Source: Nocardia sp.
GTDB lineage: Bacteria > Actinomycetota > Actinomycetes > Mycobacteriales > Mycobacteriaceae
Assembly: GCF_025465275.1 (NCBI RefSeq)
Contig: NZ_JAODNK010000001.1
Coordinates: 17,450-81,449, forward strand
DNA: 64,000 nt
Direction: 5' to 3'
Part shown: positions 17,589 to 25,342 of the stretch, piece after piece
Numbering within the stretch: position 1 is the stretch's first letter
Layout: each line of letters opens with the position of its first letter
Translations under genes and position numbers: made by a program
Notes under the pieces: model-generated
Told to the model about the DNA's origin: nothing
The model's database searches: none
Seen by the model: only the letters and a program-made list of their open reading frames with translations

Positions 17589-18989
17589 GTGGCCAAGGTG
17601 AAATCGCTGTACCGCTGTGCTGATTGCGCGAACGAGGTCGCCAAATGGGTGGGGCGGTGCCCGGCGTGCGAGGCGTGGGGCACCCTCGAGGAGGCGACGG
17701 CGTCCGCTGCCGTCGCGGTGGGCGGGCGGCGGGCCATGTTGCCGAGTACGGCGGCCGCTCCCATTTCGAGTATCGATTCCAAGACCACGCAGGCGCGGTC
17801 CACCGGGGTTTCCGAATTGGACCGGGTGCTGGGCGGCGGCATCGTGCCCGGCTCGGTGGTGCTGATCTCGGGTGAGCCGGGGGTGGGCAAGTCGACGCTG
17901 CTGCTCGAGGTCTCGCACCGGTGGGCTCGGGCGCGGGATGAAATCGCGCTGTATGTGACGGCCGAGGAATCGGCGGGCCAGGTGCGCCTGCGCGCCGACC
18001 GGACCGGCGCGGTGCACGAAAAGGTGTATCTCGCGGCCGAATCCGATCTGGCGACGATTCTCGGGCACGTCGAGCAGGTGCGGCCGACGCTGCTGGTGGT
18101 CGACTCCGTGCAGACCATGGTGGCCGCCGATGTCGACGGCGTGATCGGCGGTGTCACCCAGGTGCGCTCGGTGACGTCTGCGCTCACCTCGCTGGCCAAG
18201 TCGACCGGTATCGCAGTGCTGCTGGTCGGGCACGTGACCAAGGACGGCTCGGTCGCCGGCCCGCGCACGCTGGAGCATCTGGTGGACGTGGTGCTGCAGT
18301 TCGAGGGCGACAAGCACTCCACGCTGCGCATGGTGCGCGGTATCAAGAATCGTTTCGGCAGCACCGATGAGGTGGGCTGCTTCGAGATGCGCGAGGCCGG
18401 AATCGCCTGTGTGGACGACCCTTCCGGGCTGTTCCTGCACCACCGCGGTGAGGCGGTGTCCGGTACGGCCGTCACCGTGGCCATGGACGGGAAGCGGCCC
18501 ATGCTCGGTGAGGTGCAGGGCCTCACCGTGGAGACCCAGGTGCCCGCGCCCCGCCGCGCGGTGAGCGGGCTCGACTACAACCGCGTCTCCATGGTGCTGG
18601 CGGTGCTGCAGAGCCGCTGCGGCGTCTATGTCGGCAAGCAGGATGTGTACGCCGCCACCGTCGGCGGTATGCGCCTCACCGAACCCGCCGCGGATCTGGC
18701 TGTCGCCCTTGCCATTGCGAGTGCCAGTCAGGATCGTGCGCTGCGCACCGGCATGATCGTGCTCGGCGAAGTCGGTCTCGCCGGTGAGGTCCGCCAGGTG
18801 ACGGGCCTGACGCGTCGGCTGGCCGAGGCCGAACGGCTGGGTTTCACCGAGGCGCTGGTCCCGGCCGGGGTCGATCGGGTGGGCCGCACCATGAAGTTGC
18901 ACGAGGTCGCCGATCTCAGTGCGGCCCTTGCCGTCTGCGGGCTGCGCGGCCCGCGCCGCGCCAAGGCGAAGGCCGATATCGAGGATTAG
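17589..18989 (+). CDS. radA: DNA repair protein RadA
   Basis: This 466-residue RecA-like branch-migration ATPase acts in recombinational repair. An N-terminal zinc finger has Cys10, Cys13, Cys24 and Cys27. Walker A GEPGVGKS lies near residues 95-102, and the family-specific KNRFG motif lies near 253. The C-terminal Lon-protease-like domain runs to the end (MGGMRLTEPAADLAVALAIASA-type sequence). The start is a GTG at 17589. In mycobacteria disA follows directly on the same strand; here only 148 bp separate radA from a convergent Rv3587c-like gene, and disA is missing. Confidence 0.96.
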   Translation: MAKVKSLYRCADCANEVAKWVGRCPACEAWGTLEEATASAAVAVGGRRAMLPSTAAAPISSIDSKTTQARSTGVSELDRVLGGGIVPGSVVLISGEPGVGKSTLLLEVSHRWARARDEIALYVTAEESAGQVRLRADRTGAVHEKVYLAAESDLATILGHVEQVRPTLLVVDSVQTMVAADVDGVIGGVTQVRSVTSALTSLAKSTGIAVLLVGHVTKDGSVAGPRTLEHLVDVVLQFEGDKHSTLRMVRGIKNRFGSTDEVGCFEMREAGIACVDDPSGLFLHHRGEAVSGTAVTVAMDGKRPMLGEVQGLTVETQVPAPRRAVSGLDYNRVSMVLAVLQSRCGVYVGKQDVYAATVGGMRLTEPAADLAVALAIASASQDRALRTGMIVLGEVGLAGEVRQVTGLTRRLAEAERLGFTEALVPAGVDRVGRTMKLHEVADLSAALAVCGLRGPRRAKAKADIED

Positions 18990-19086
18990 ACGCGATTTGC
19001 ACGCGTGCCCTGTCTTGGAACCCCCGGCGCGCGTGTTCGGCCGTCACGCGGGCTTCCAGGGGCCTGATCGAGCTCGTTTCAACGGC

Positions 19087-19118
19087 GAAGGCCGGGCCCC
19101 TGTGGGGTCCCGGCCTTC
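19087..19118. terminator. Hairpin between radA and the Rv3587c-like gene
   Basis: GAAGGCCGGG pairs with CCCGGCCTTC, and the inner CCCC pairs with GGGG around a TGT loop. It lies between two convergent genes and can serve both. Confidence 0.85.
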
Positions 19119-19137
19119 ATGCTGAAAAGTGCTGGAA

Positions 19138-19818
19138 TCAGGCGATATTGAACGGCTCGGGTGCACTGCGCACCGAACCCAGCTGGGCGACAACCGTGTA
19201 GGGACCGGACGGCACCGGTACGCGGTCGCCCGCGCAGCCGGGCTGCGAGGTGGAGCCGGACCAGGTGACGGTGAATGCCGCCTGCTGGCCGGGGTTCAGC
19301 GTGCGCAGGTCGGGGGTGCCGTCGGGGTAGCAGTCGGTGCTGGACCACAGGCGGCGCTGGCCGTCCAGTGATTGCACCGATACCAGCTGCAGCCCGGAAC
19401 CCATATCGCGTTCGCAGGCGGCGCTGGAGATATTGGTGATGACGATGCCGAAGACCGGCTGCTCGGTGGTCTTGTAAGTCGGCTGTCCGACATTCACCTT
19501 CACGGCGAGGGACTGGTCGGGGCACTGTCCGCCCGCGGCTACGGGCGCAGCGCTGCCGCTGACAGGTGCGCTACCGCTGGTGGAGGGCTTGGGCGCGCCC
19601 GAATCGGGCGCACTGGAGGAAGCTCCGGCGGCCTTGTTCGTCGACCCGGCGGCGGAGGTGGTGGCTTTGGCGTCGGATTTGTGGTCGTCGCCGCCGCCGC
19701 GTATCAGTGCGACGGCCACCCAGAGCACCAGCAGGAGGGCGACCGCTATCGCACCGATCGCTATCGCGCGACGGCGCCAGTAGATTTCCGGCGGCAGTGG
19801 TCCATTCGGTTCCAGCAC
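19138..19818 (-). CDS. Membrane-anchored conserved protein (Rv3587c-like)
   Basis: This 226-residue protein begins with a short cytoplasmic tail (MLEPNGPLPPEIYWRRR) and one membrane helix (about residues 17-40). A Ser/Ala/Gly/Pro-rich linker (about 45-95) leads to an extracytoplasmic beta-rich domain with cysteines (GGQCPDQSLAVKV, SAACERDMGS, STDCYPDGTPD, QPGCAGDRVPV) that may form disulfides. The N-terminal motif and neighbours (radA, canB) match the mycobacterial Rv3587c family. It is probably exported by the anchor. No function is known. Confidence 0.85.
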   Translation of the reverse strand: MLEPNGPLPPEIYWRRRAIAIGAIAVALLLVLWVAVALIRGGGDDHKSDAKATTSAAGSTNKAAGASSSAPDSGAPKPSTSGSAPVSGSAAPVAAGGQCPDQSLAVKVNVGQPTYKTTEQPVFGIVITNISSAACERDMGSGLQLVSVQSLDGQRRLWSSTDCYPDGTPDLRTLNPGQQAAFTVTWSGSTSQPGCAGDRVPVPSGPYTVVAQLGSVRSAPEPFNIA

Positions 19819-20004
19819 GCTGACAACGGTAAGGGCACCGTCGGGTGCATCCCCCTCAGGGTCTCGGCGTGTCGGAGGTGAAACGACCTACGTGCCAGGT
19901 ACATTTCGCCGCTTCCGGACACCGGTCGGCTCAATCCCCATCTGCCGGTTATTGTCTCGGCATCAGGGACCGAATCCTGCTATCTCTGGGAGATTCCCGA
20001 GAAA

Positions 20005-20628
20005 TCAGACAACTTCGCCGATATTGCCGATCACCCGGTGCAGTTTGATCTGTCCCTCTTCGAGGTTGTAGGTGACGCAGGCGATGGCGCATTCGCCGGT
20101 GGCCACCCGCTGGGAAATGATCATGGAGCGCTGCATGAGCAGGCGCGCGGTCTCTTCGACGTGCCGGGCTTCGAGTTCGTCGACCGATTGCAGGCCCTCG
20201 CGGCGGCCGATGAGAATCGACGGCATGACCCGCTCGACGACGCTGCGAATGAAGCCGCCGGGCACATTGCCGTGGTCGAGGGCATCGATGGAAGCCCGCA
20301 CGGCGCCGCAGGAATCGTGGCCGAGGACCACGATGAGCGGCACGTTCAGTACCTGCACGCCGTATTCGATGGAACCGAGCACCGAGGAGTCGATGACGTG
20401 TCCGGCGGTGCGGACCACGAACATATCGCCGAGGCCCTGGTCGAAGATGATCTCGGCGGCCACGCGGGAGTCGCCGCAGCCGAATAGAACTGCCCCGGGC
20501 TGTTGCCCGCTGAGGAGCTTCGCCCGATCGATGGCGCCCTGGCTAGGATGCTGCAACGTGCCGTTGACGAAGCGATCATTGCCTTCGCGCAGGGCTTTCC
20601 AGGCACTGATCGGGTTGTTATGGGGCAT
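20005..20628 (-). CDS. canB: Beta-class carbonic anhydrase
   Basis: This 207-residue zinc enzyme interconverts CO2 and bicarbonate. The zinc ligands are Cys51, His104 and Cys107, with Asp53 and Arg55 forming the dyad (FGCGDSR and LGHDSCGAV). The match to M. tuberculosis Rv3588c is high throughout and the length is the same if ATG 20628 is used. An upstream ATG at 20637 would add three residues. It is divergent from mutY, the arrangement found in mycobacteria. It supplies bicarbonate for carboxylations such as fatty acid synthesis. Confidence 0.95.
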   Translation of the reverse strand: MPHNNPISAWKALREGNDRFVNGTLQHPSQGAIDRAKLLSGQQPGAVLFGCGDSRVAAEIIFDQGLGDMFVVRTAGHVIDSSVLGSIEYGVQVLNVPLIVVLGHDSCGAVRASIDALDHGNVPGGFIRSVVERVMPSILIGRREGLQSVDELEARHVEETARLLMQRSMIISQRVATGECAIACVTYNLEEGQIKLHRVIGNIGEVV

Positions 20629-20747
20629 GTGTCTCATTTTCCATGGGGGAGCAGTTACTGGCGAGTCCAAGACGTTACGGTCCGGCAACTACCCGCCGAC
20701 CAGGAGACCGCCGAATTGGTGAGCCCGCGGCGAAGAATCGAAGGACG

Positions 20748-21611
20748 ATGGATAGCGACATTCTGATCGATTGGTATCGGGAAACCGCGCGTGACCTGCC
20801 GTGGCGGCGCCCCGGTGTGACCGCCTGGCAGATTCTCATGAGCGAGATCATGCTGCAGCAGACCCCGGTGGTCCGGGTCGAGCCCATCTGGCGCGAATGG
20901 GTGGCGCGCTGGCCGGTGCCCTCCGCCATGGCCGCCGCACCGCAGGGCGACGTACTGCGCGCCTGGGGCAAGCTCGGATATCCGCGCCGCGCGCTGCGGC
21001 TGCACGAATGCGCCCGCGTGCTCGCGCAGCAGCACGGTGACGAGGTGCCTGCCGATGTCGAGGTACTGCTGAGCCTGCCCGGCATCGGCGATTACACCGC
21101 CCGCGCGGTGGCCTGCTTCGCCTACGGCCAGCGAGTTCCGGTGGTGGACACCAATGTTCGCCGCGTGGTGGCCCGCGCGGTGCACGGCCGCGCCGAGGCG
21201 GGCAATCCCGCCACGCGTGACCTGGGGGAAACCGAGGCCTTGCTCCCGGCGCAGGTGCCCCGCGCAGCCGTCTTCTCCGCCGCGCTCATGGAACTCGGCG
21301 CGACCGTCTGCACCGCCCGCACCCCCGACTGCACCCGTTGCCCGCTCCCCACCTGCGCCTGGGTCGCCGCGGGTCGTCCGGCCTCCGAGGTGGTGCGCCG
21401 CACCCAGAAATACGAGGGCACCGACCGTCAGGCCCGCGGCCGCCTCCTCGACGTCCTGCGCGCCGCCACCGGCCCGGTCGAGCAAATCCGCCTCGACCTG
21501 GCCTGGACCCGCGATCCGGGTCAACGTGCTCGCGCCCTGGACTCGCTTCTGGTCGACGGGCTTATCGAGCAGACCGCAGACGGCCTCTTCGCCCTCGCCG
21601 GCGAAGGCTGA
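20748..21611 (+). CDS. mutY: A/G-specific adenine glycosylase
   Basis: This 287-residue base-excision enzyme removes adenine mispaired with 8-oxoguanine. The catalytic Glu33 (MSEIMLQQTP), the helix-hairpin-helix (LSLPGIGDYTARAV) and the catalytic Asp134 (VVDTN) are all present. Four cysteines for the [4Fe-4S] cluster are at 188, 195, 198 and 203. The last spacing is C-X4-C, one residue shorter than the enterobacterial pattern. ATG 20748 is preceded by AAGGAC. There is no long NUDIX-like C-terminal domain, so the protein is short like other mycobacterial MutY proteins. Confidence 0.95.
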   Translation: MDSDILIDWYRETARDLPWRRPGVTAWQILMSEIMLQQTPVVRVEPIWREWVARWPVPSAMAAAPQGDVLRAWGKLGYPRRALRLHECARVLAQQHGDEVPADVEVLLSLPGIGDYTARAVACFAYGQRVPVVDTNVRRVVARAVHGRAEAGNPATRDLGETEALLPAQVPRAAVFSAALMELGATVCTARTPDCTRCPLPTCAWVAAGRPASEVVRRTQKYEGTDRQARGRLLDVLRAATGPVEQIRLDLAWTRDPGQRARALDSLLVDGLIEQTADGLFALAGEG

Positions 21612-21618
21612 TTTCTGC

Positions 21619-21662
21619 GTATCCCTCCCCGGGCCGGACAAGAGGTTCCCCGGGAGGGATAC
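21619..21662 (+). terminator. Hairpin after mutY
   Basis: GTATCCCTCCCCGGG pairs with CCCGGGAGGGATAC (one bulged base) 8 bp after the mutY stop codon. Confidence 0.85.
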
Positions 21663-21704
21663 GGCAGCGCGATCTGCCGCCCCTCACGCGGCACATCGCA
21701 TCCC

Positions 21705-21774
21705 CGTCATCCCGGCAGCTTTTTTTGGCCGGGATCCACAGGCGGATTCCGGCCAAAAACGTTGGGGAATGACG
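21705..21774. repeat. Interspersed CGTCATCCCGGC-type inverted repeat, copy 1
   Basis: The element runs from CGTCATCCCGGC through TTTTTTTGGCCGGGATCCAC and a second half with CCGGCCAAAAA to GGGGAATGACG. An internal hairpin (CCCGGC...GCCGGG) flanks a T-run. The same sequence family occurs at 46792-46872. It lies between the convergent mutY and the metal-importer permease gene. Confidence 0.75.
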
Positions 21775-21786
21775 AGAAACGCCCCG

Positions 21787-22665
21787 TCAGGCGGGGACGA
21801 GTTCGCGGCGGCGGTTGCGGGTGCGCGCGCCGACGAACCGGCACACCAGGTAGATCGTGAATGAGATGGCCGTGACGAAGGTCGAGATCGGGACGCCGGG
21901 CGCCAGGGACAGCAGGATGCCGCCCACGGCCGAGGTTTCGGCGAACACGATCGCGAGCACGGTGGCGCGGACCGGGCTGGCAGTGAGCTGCGCGGCCGCG
22001 GCGGCCGGGGTGATGAGCAGCGACAGCACCAGCAGCGCGCCGACGATCTGGACACCGAAGGCGGCGGTGATGCCCAGCAGCACCGCGAACACGATCGACA
22101 GCGCTCGCACCGGAACCCCGCGCGCCACAGCCACTTCCGGATCGGAGCTGGCGAACAGTAGCGGGCGGTAGACGGCGGCCAGTACGAGCAGTACGCCGAC
22201 GGTGCAGATGGACAGCAGTGTGAGGCCGTTGTCGCCGACGCTCACCACCTGCCCGGTGAGCAGCGAGAATTTGGACCCCGCGCGTTCGGGGCCGAGCCAC
22301 AGGAACAGCACGGACAGACCGAGGCCGAAGGACAGCACCACGGCGATGACCGAATCCCGTTCGCGGGCACGGGAACCCAGGATGCCGAACAGGACGGCCG
22401 CGACCACCGATCCGGCGATGGCCCCGACGCCGACGCCCACGCCGGCGAGCAGTGCGGCCGCCGCACCGGTGAGCGACAGTTCGCTGGTGCCGTGCACGGC
22501 GAAGGACATCTGGCGGCTGATGATGAGCGGCCCGATGGCTCCGGCGAGCAGGCCGAGCAGCGCCGCCGCCAGTACCGCCTGCTGTACGAAGTCGTAGGAC
22601 ATCAGGTGTGCGGTGGTGGAGAAGTCGAACATTCCGGAGAAGACGCCGGAGAGTTTGTCGATCAT
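21787..22665 (-). CDS. Metal ABC transporter permease (ZnuB/MntB family)
   Basis: This 292-residue permease belongs to the ABC-3 family of zinc/manganese importers. About eight or nine hydrophobic helices are visible, with the conserved cytoplasmic segment SDPEVAVARGVPVRALSIVFAVLLGITAAFGVQIVGALLV-type near residues 175-215. The ATG at 22665 overlaps the stop of the ATPase gene by 4 bp. The order binding protein, ATPase, permease is that of a complete importer. A Zur-like box upstream of the operon favours zinc. Confidence 0.9.
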   Translation of the reverse strand: MIDKLSGVFSGMFDFSTTAHLMSYDFVQQAVLAAALLGLLAGAIGPLIISRQMSFAVHGTSELSLTGAAAALLAGVGVGVGAIAGSVVAAVLFGILGSRARERDSVIAVVLSFGLGLSVLFLWLGPERAGSKFSLLTGQVVSVGDNGLTLLSICTVGVLLVLAAVYRPLLFASSDPEVAVARGVPVRALSIVFAVLLGITAAFGVQIVGALLVLSLLITPAAAAAQLTASPVRATVLAIVFAETSAVGGILLSLAPGVPISTFVTAISFTIYLVCRFVGARTRNRRRELVPA

Positions 22666-24026
22666 GCGCGCACCTCGTCGTTCTCGGCGTGGCAGTGCTG
22701 TGCTCCGGCCTCGCCGAGCGCGTCCATGGTGTCGCCGGTGCCGACGACCACCAGTCGCCCGCGCACCCGCAGCACGTCGACCTCGGTGCGGTACAGCTCG
22801 GACAGCACCTCGGAGGTCATCACCTCGTCCGGCGTCCCGATCCGGAATTTGCCGTCGACCAGGTACAGAACCCGATCCACCAGCGGCAGAATCGGATTGA
22901 TCTCATGTGTCACGAACAGCACCGCGGTGTCGTGCGTGCGCCGCCGCTTGTCGATGAGCTGCGATACCAGCCGCTGATTGGCCAGATCCAGGGACAGCAG
23001 CGGTTCATCGCACAGCAGCACCCGCGGATCCCCGGCCAGCGCCTGCGCGACCCGCAGCCGCTGCTGCTCACCGCCCGAGAGCGCGTCCAGCGGCGCGTAG
23101 GCGTACTTCCCCGCCCCTACATCCGAAATAGCCTGCGCTACTTTACGTTTCCGCTCCGCACGCCCACGCCACCCGAATCCCCACCGATGCCCGTCCACTC
23201 CGAGCCCGACCAGATCGACGCCGCGCAACTGCATCCCGGCATCCATGGTCTTCTGCTGCGGCACATACCCGATATCCGGATTCCCCAGCCGCGCAGCCGT
23301 TCCCGCGATCTCCGCGCTCCCGTGCGATAGCGGGACCTGCCCCAGCAGCATCTTCAACAGCGAAGTCTTCCCCGACCCATTGGGCCCGAGCACGGCAATG
23401 AATTCCCCCGCGCCCACCTCGAGATCCAACCCCGACCACAGCGTCCGATCCCCATACGACAACCGCGCATCCGTAAGCCGCACAGCAGGGACCGCACTCC
23501 GCGCCCCGATCGCCGTACTCGCGTCCCGTGCTTGTGTCGTAGCACTTGCGCCCGAGAAAACCTTGCCCGCAACCAATTTCGCCGCACCAGTGTCTATCGC
23601 GCCCACAGCGTCGTCGACTGAATCGCTCGCGTCGCCCACTGCGGTGCTCGCGCCGTTCAGAGGGGCGCTCGCGATGTCTGGGGAGATGTCCGCGCCGCCT
23701 ACGAGACTGCTCATACCGTCCGGGGGAGTGTCCGCCCTGTCGAGCGAGGTGCTCACGCTAGCGGTGGAGAGGCCGCTATGAATTGCGCCGGCGGCTGCAC
23801 TGCTCGGCGGAGCGTCTAGGGCGGGGCGCTCCTGTTCTGTTGCAGGGATACAGGTTTCGGTGGAGTTGTTCATGGTGGGGCTCCCGGGGGTGGTCGTGGT
23901 CCGGGGGGAGGGGGCTGACGCGGCGGTGACGCCGGGCGCATTGTGTGCGCCCGGGGTGCGGAGGCCGGTCTGTTCGGCCGGCTCGGTCAGTGCGACTCCC
24001 GCAGATGTGGCGGTGGTGGGAGGCAT
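22662..24026 (-). CDS. Metal ABC transporter ATP-binding protein with long N-terminal extension
   Basis: The C-terminal about 255 residues form an importer ATPase: Walker A GPNGSGKT, signature LSGGEQQRL, Walker B VLLCDEPLLSLD and H-loop VTHEINPI. In front lies an unusual extension of about 130-190 residues rich in Ala, Ser, Thr and Asp with no recognisable fold and weaker GC3 bias. Several starts are possible: ATG 24026 (12 bp after the binding-protein stop, used here), ATG 23873 (with GGGAG 7 bp upstream), or ATG 23714. A canonical ATPase would begin near 23500, where no good start is seen. The ATPase identity is firm; the start is not. Confidence 0.85.
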   Translation of the reverse strand: MPPTTATSAGVALTEPAEQTGLRTPGAHNAPGVTAASAPSPRTTTTPGSPTMNNSTETCIPATEQERPALDAPPSSAAAGAIHSGLSTASVSTSLDRADTPPDGMSSLVGGADISPDIASAPLNGASTAVGDASDSVDDAVGAIDTGAAKLVAGKVFSGASATTQARDASTAIGARSAVPAVRLTDARLSYGDRTLWSGLDLEVGAGEFIAVLGPNGSGKTSLLKMLLGQVPLSHGSAEIAGTAARLGNPDIGYVPQQKTMDAGMQLRGVDLVGLGVDGHRWGFGWRGRAERKRKVAQAISDVGAGKYAYAPLDALSGGEQQRLRVAQALAGDPRVLLCDEPLLSLDLANQRLVSQLIDKRRRTHDTAVLFVTHEINPILPLVDRVLYLVDGKFRIGTPDEVMTSEVLSELYRTEVDVLRVRGRLVVVGTGDTMDALGEAGAQHCHAENDEVRA

Positions 24027-24037
24027 GGTCGTCGGGC

Positions 24038-24976
24038 CTAGGCGAGTGCCGTGGCGAGGGATTGGGCGTTGCGGGTCATCCACTGGACGTAATCCAGGCC
24101 CTGGGGCAGGGTTTCGGTGACCTCGACGACCGGGAGGCCGACCTTCTGCGCGGTGGCGCGCATATCCTTGGTGGTCTTGTCCTCGGTCTGGATATTGTAG
24201 ACGAGAGCGCGAACCTGCTTGGAGCTCAACATATCTCGCACGGTGGCGACATCGGCGGGGGAGGGGTCGGTGCCCTGTTCGATGGCCTCCTGGAAGGAGT
24301 GCGGGGTGCGGTCGTCGGCCTTGGCGTCGAGCAGCATGTAGTAGGCGAGGGGCTCGGTCTGCACCACCGGCTGGCCGGGGTGCTCGGCGGCGATCTTGGC
24401 GGTAATGGCCTCGATTCCGCTCAACTGGGCGGTGAAAGCGGCGGCGCGATCGGTGTAGTCCTGCTTGTGCGCGGGATCGAGGTCGCCCAGCGATGCGGCG
24501 ATGTGCTCGGCAATGTGACCGGCGGCGTGCACATCGTAGAAGACGTGCTCGTTGGTCGCCGAGTGATCATGTGCGGCAGTGTCTTTGGCGGGCTCTGCCG
24601 AGGCGCCGCCGGGTGCGCCCTCGCCGGCGACGTCCACCGCGTTCACGGTGTGCTTGTTCTTACCGGCGATGGCCTTGTCGATGAAACTGTCGTAGCCGCC
24701 GCCGTTGTAGACGATCAGATCCGCATCGCTGAGCTGTGCGCCCTGGACGGCGGTGACCTCGTACGAATGCGGGTCGGCGGCCGGATCGTTGATGAGCGAT
24801 TCGACCTTCACATCCGGTCCGGCGACGGTCTTCGCGATATCGCCCCACACATTGGTGGAGGCCACGACGGTGAGCCCGCCGGAATCGTTCTTCGATGATC
24901 CGCAGGCGGTCAGGGTGGCCACTGTGGCGAGCCCCGCGGCGATCACGGCGAATCCTTTTGCAAAGCTTCTGGTCAC
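24038..24976 (-). CDS. Zinc/manganese ABC transporter substrate-binding lipoprotein
   Basis: This 312-residue cluster A-I binding protein (ZnuA/AztC-like) captures the metal outside the membrane. The signal peptide ends in a lipobox LTAC, followed by GSSKNDSG. Metal-binding histidines lie in DPHSYEV near residue 65 and in the His-rich stretch AHDHSATNEHVFYDVHAAGHIAEH. A GTG at 24976 is preceded by AGGAG at 7-bp spacing, which makes it a much better start than any further upstream. It is the first gene of the three-gene importer operon, and its promoter region contains a Zur-like motif. Zinc is more likely than manganese because of the His-rich loop. Confidence 0.92.
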   Translation of the reverse strand: MTRSFAKGFAVIAAGLATVATLTACGSSKNDSGGLTVVASTNVWGDIAKTVAGPDVKVESLINDPAADPHSYEVTAVQGAQLSDADLIVYNGGGYDSFIDKAIAGKNKHTVNAVDVAGEGAPGGASAEPAKDTAAHDHSATNEHVFYDVHAAGHIAEHIAASLGDLDPAHKQDYTDRAAAFTAQLSGIEAITAKIAAEHPGQPVVQTEPLAYYMLLDAKADDRTPHSFQEAIEQGTDPSPADVATVRDMLSSKQVRALVYNIQTEDKTTKDMRATAQKVGLPVVEVTETLPQGLDYVQWMTRNAQSLATALA

Positions 24977-25005
24977 GCGGGAACTCCTGAAACGCTTATC
25001 CGAAA

Positions 25006-25020
25006 CGAAAACGATTGCCA
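25006..25020 (-). promoter_or_regulatory. Zur-like operator upstream of the metal importer
   Basis: On the minus strand the sequence reads TGGCAATCGTTTTCG, an imperfect version of the TGAAAATNATTTTCA-type box bound by Zur-family regulators. It lies 30 bp before the GTG of the binding-protein gene and next to an AT-rich stretch. The match is partial (the left half is weak). Confidence 0.45.
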
Positions 25021-25119
25021 TTAAAATGTAGCGCACCTGTCCAGCCCCATCCGCATTACGACCGGCAAATGTGGCGCTGAACACGCGGCTGCACGACGGA
25101 AATCCCCTGGAACAGCAAA

Positions 25120-25145
25120 GACCCCGCGAATGTATTCGCGGGGTC
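25120..25145 (-). terminator. Hairpin downstream of the TPP-GH15 gene
   Basis: GACCCCGCGAA pairs perfectly with TTCGCGGGGTC around a TGTA loop. It is about 160 bp beyond the stop of the minus-strand fusion gene and upstream of the importer promoter. Confidence 0.75.
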
Positions 25146-25232
25146 GATGGTGACGACAGATTTCGTGAGGGCCCGGTAACTCCTCGGGTACGTCCAGAAC
25201 TCGAGGACGCACCCGACCGGCGCTACGCGAAT

Positions 25233-25342
25233 GGGACTCTAGGGGCTCTCAGCCGTGCGCTGAAGTTCCGGAGGGGCGGGGGAGTATGGGACTTTCGGGG
25301 CTCTTAGCCGTGCGCTGAAGTTCCGGAGAGGCGGGGGAGCAC
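25233..25342. repeat. 55-bp tandem duplication of the 3' end of the TPP-GH15 gene
   Basis: Units 25233-25287 and 25288-25342 match at 49 of 55 positions. The right unit contains the last 12-13 codons and TAA stop of the fusion gene. The left unit lies beyond the stop and still encodes PRPSGTSAHG plus a TGA stop in its own frame (the gene ends PRLSGTSAHG). The 55-bp period shifts the copy by one base relative to the gene. Confidence 0.9.

Larger units (their letters stand above)
24977..25303. other. Intergenic region upstream of the metal importer
   Basis: This 327-bp gap holds, from left to right, the importer ribosome site, a Zur-like box (25006-25020), a terminator-type hairpin (25120-25145) and one unit of a 55-bp duplication of the next gene's 3' end (25233-25287). 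No protein-coding gene is supported. The 25021-25030 stretch TTAAAATGTA is AT-rich and may be part of the importer promoter. Confidence 0.7.

Noticed and set aside
17379..18902. A 507-codon open frame on the - strand opposite radA
   Set aside because: His/Gln/Arg-rich translation without motifs, entirely antisense to radA.
24027..24083. GTG start at 24083 for the metal-importer ATPase
   Set aside because: It would overlap the end of the binding-protein gene by 46 bp and adds residues with no similarity or ribosome site.
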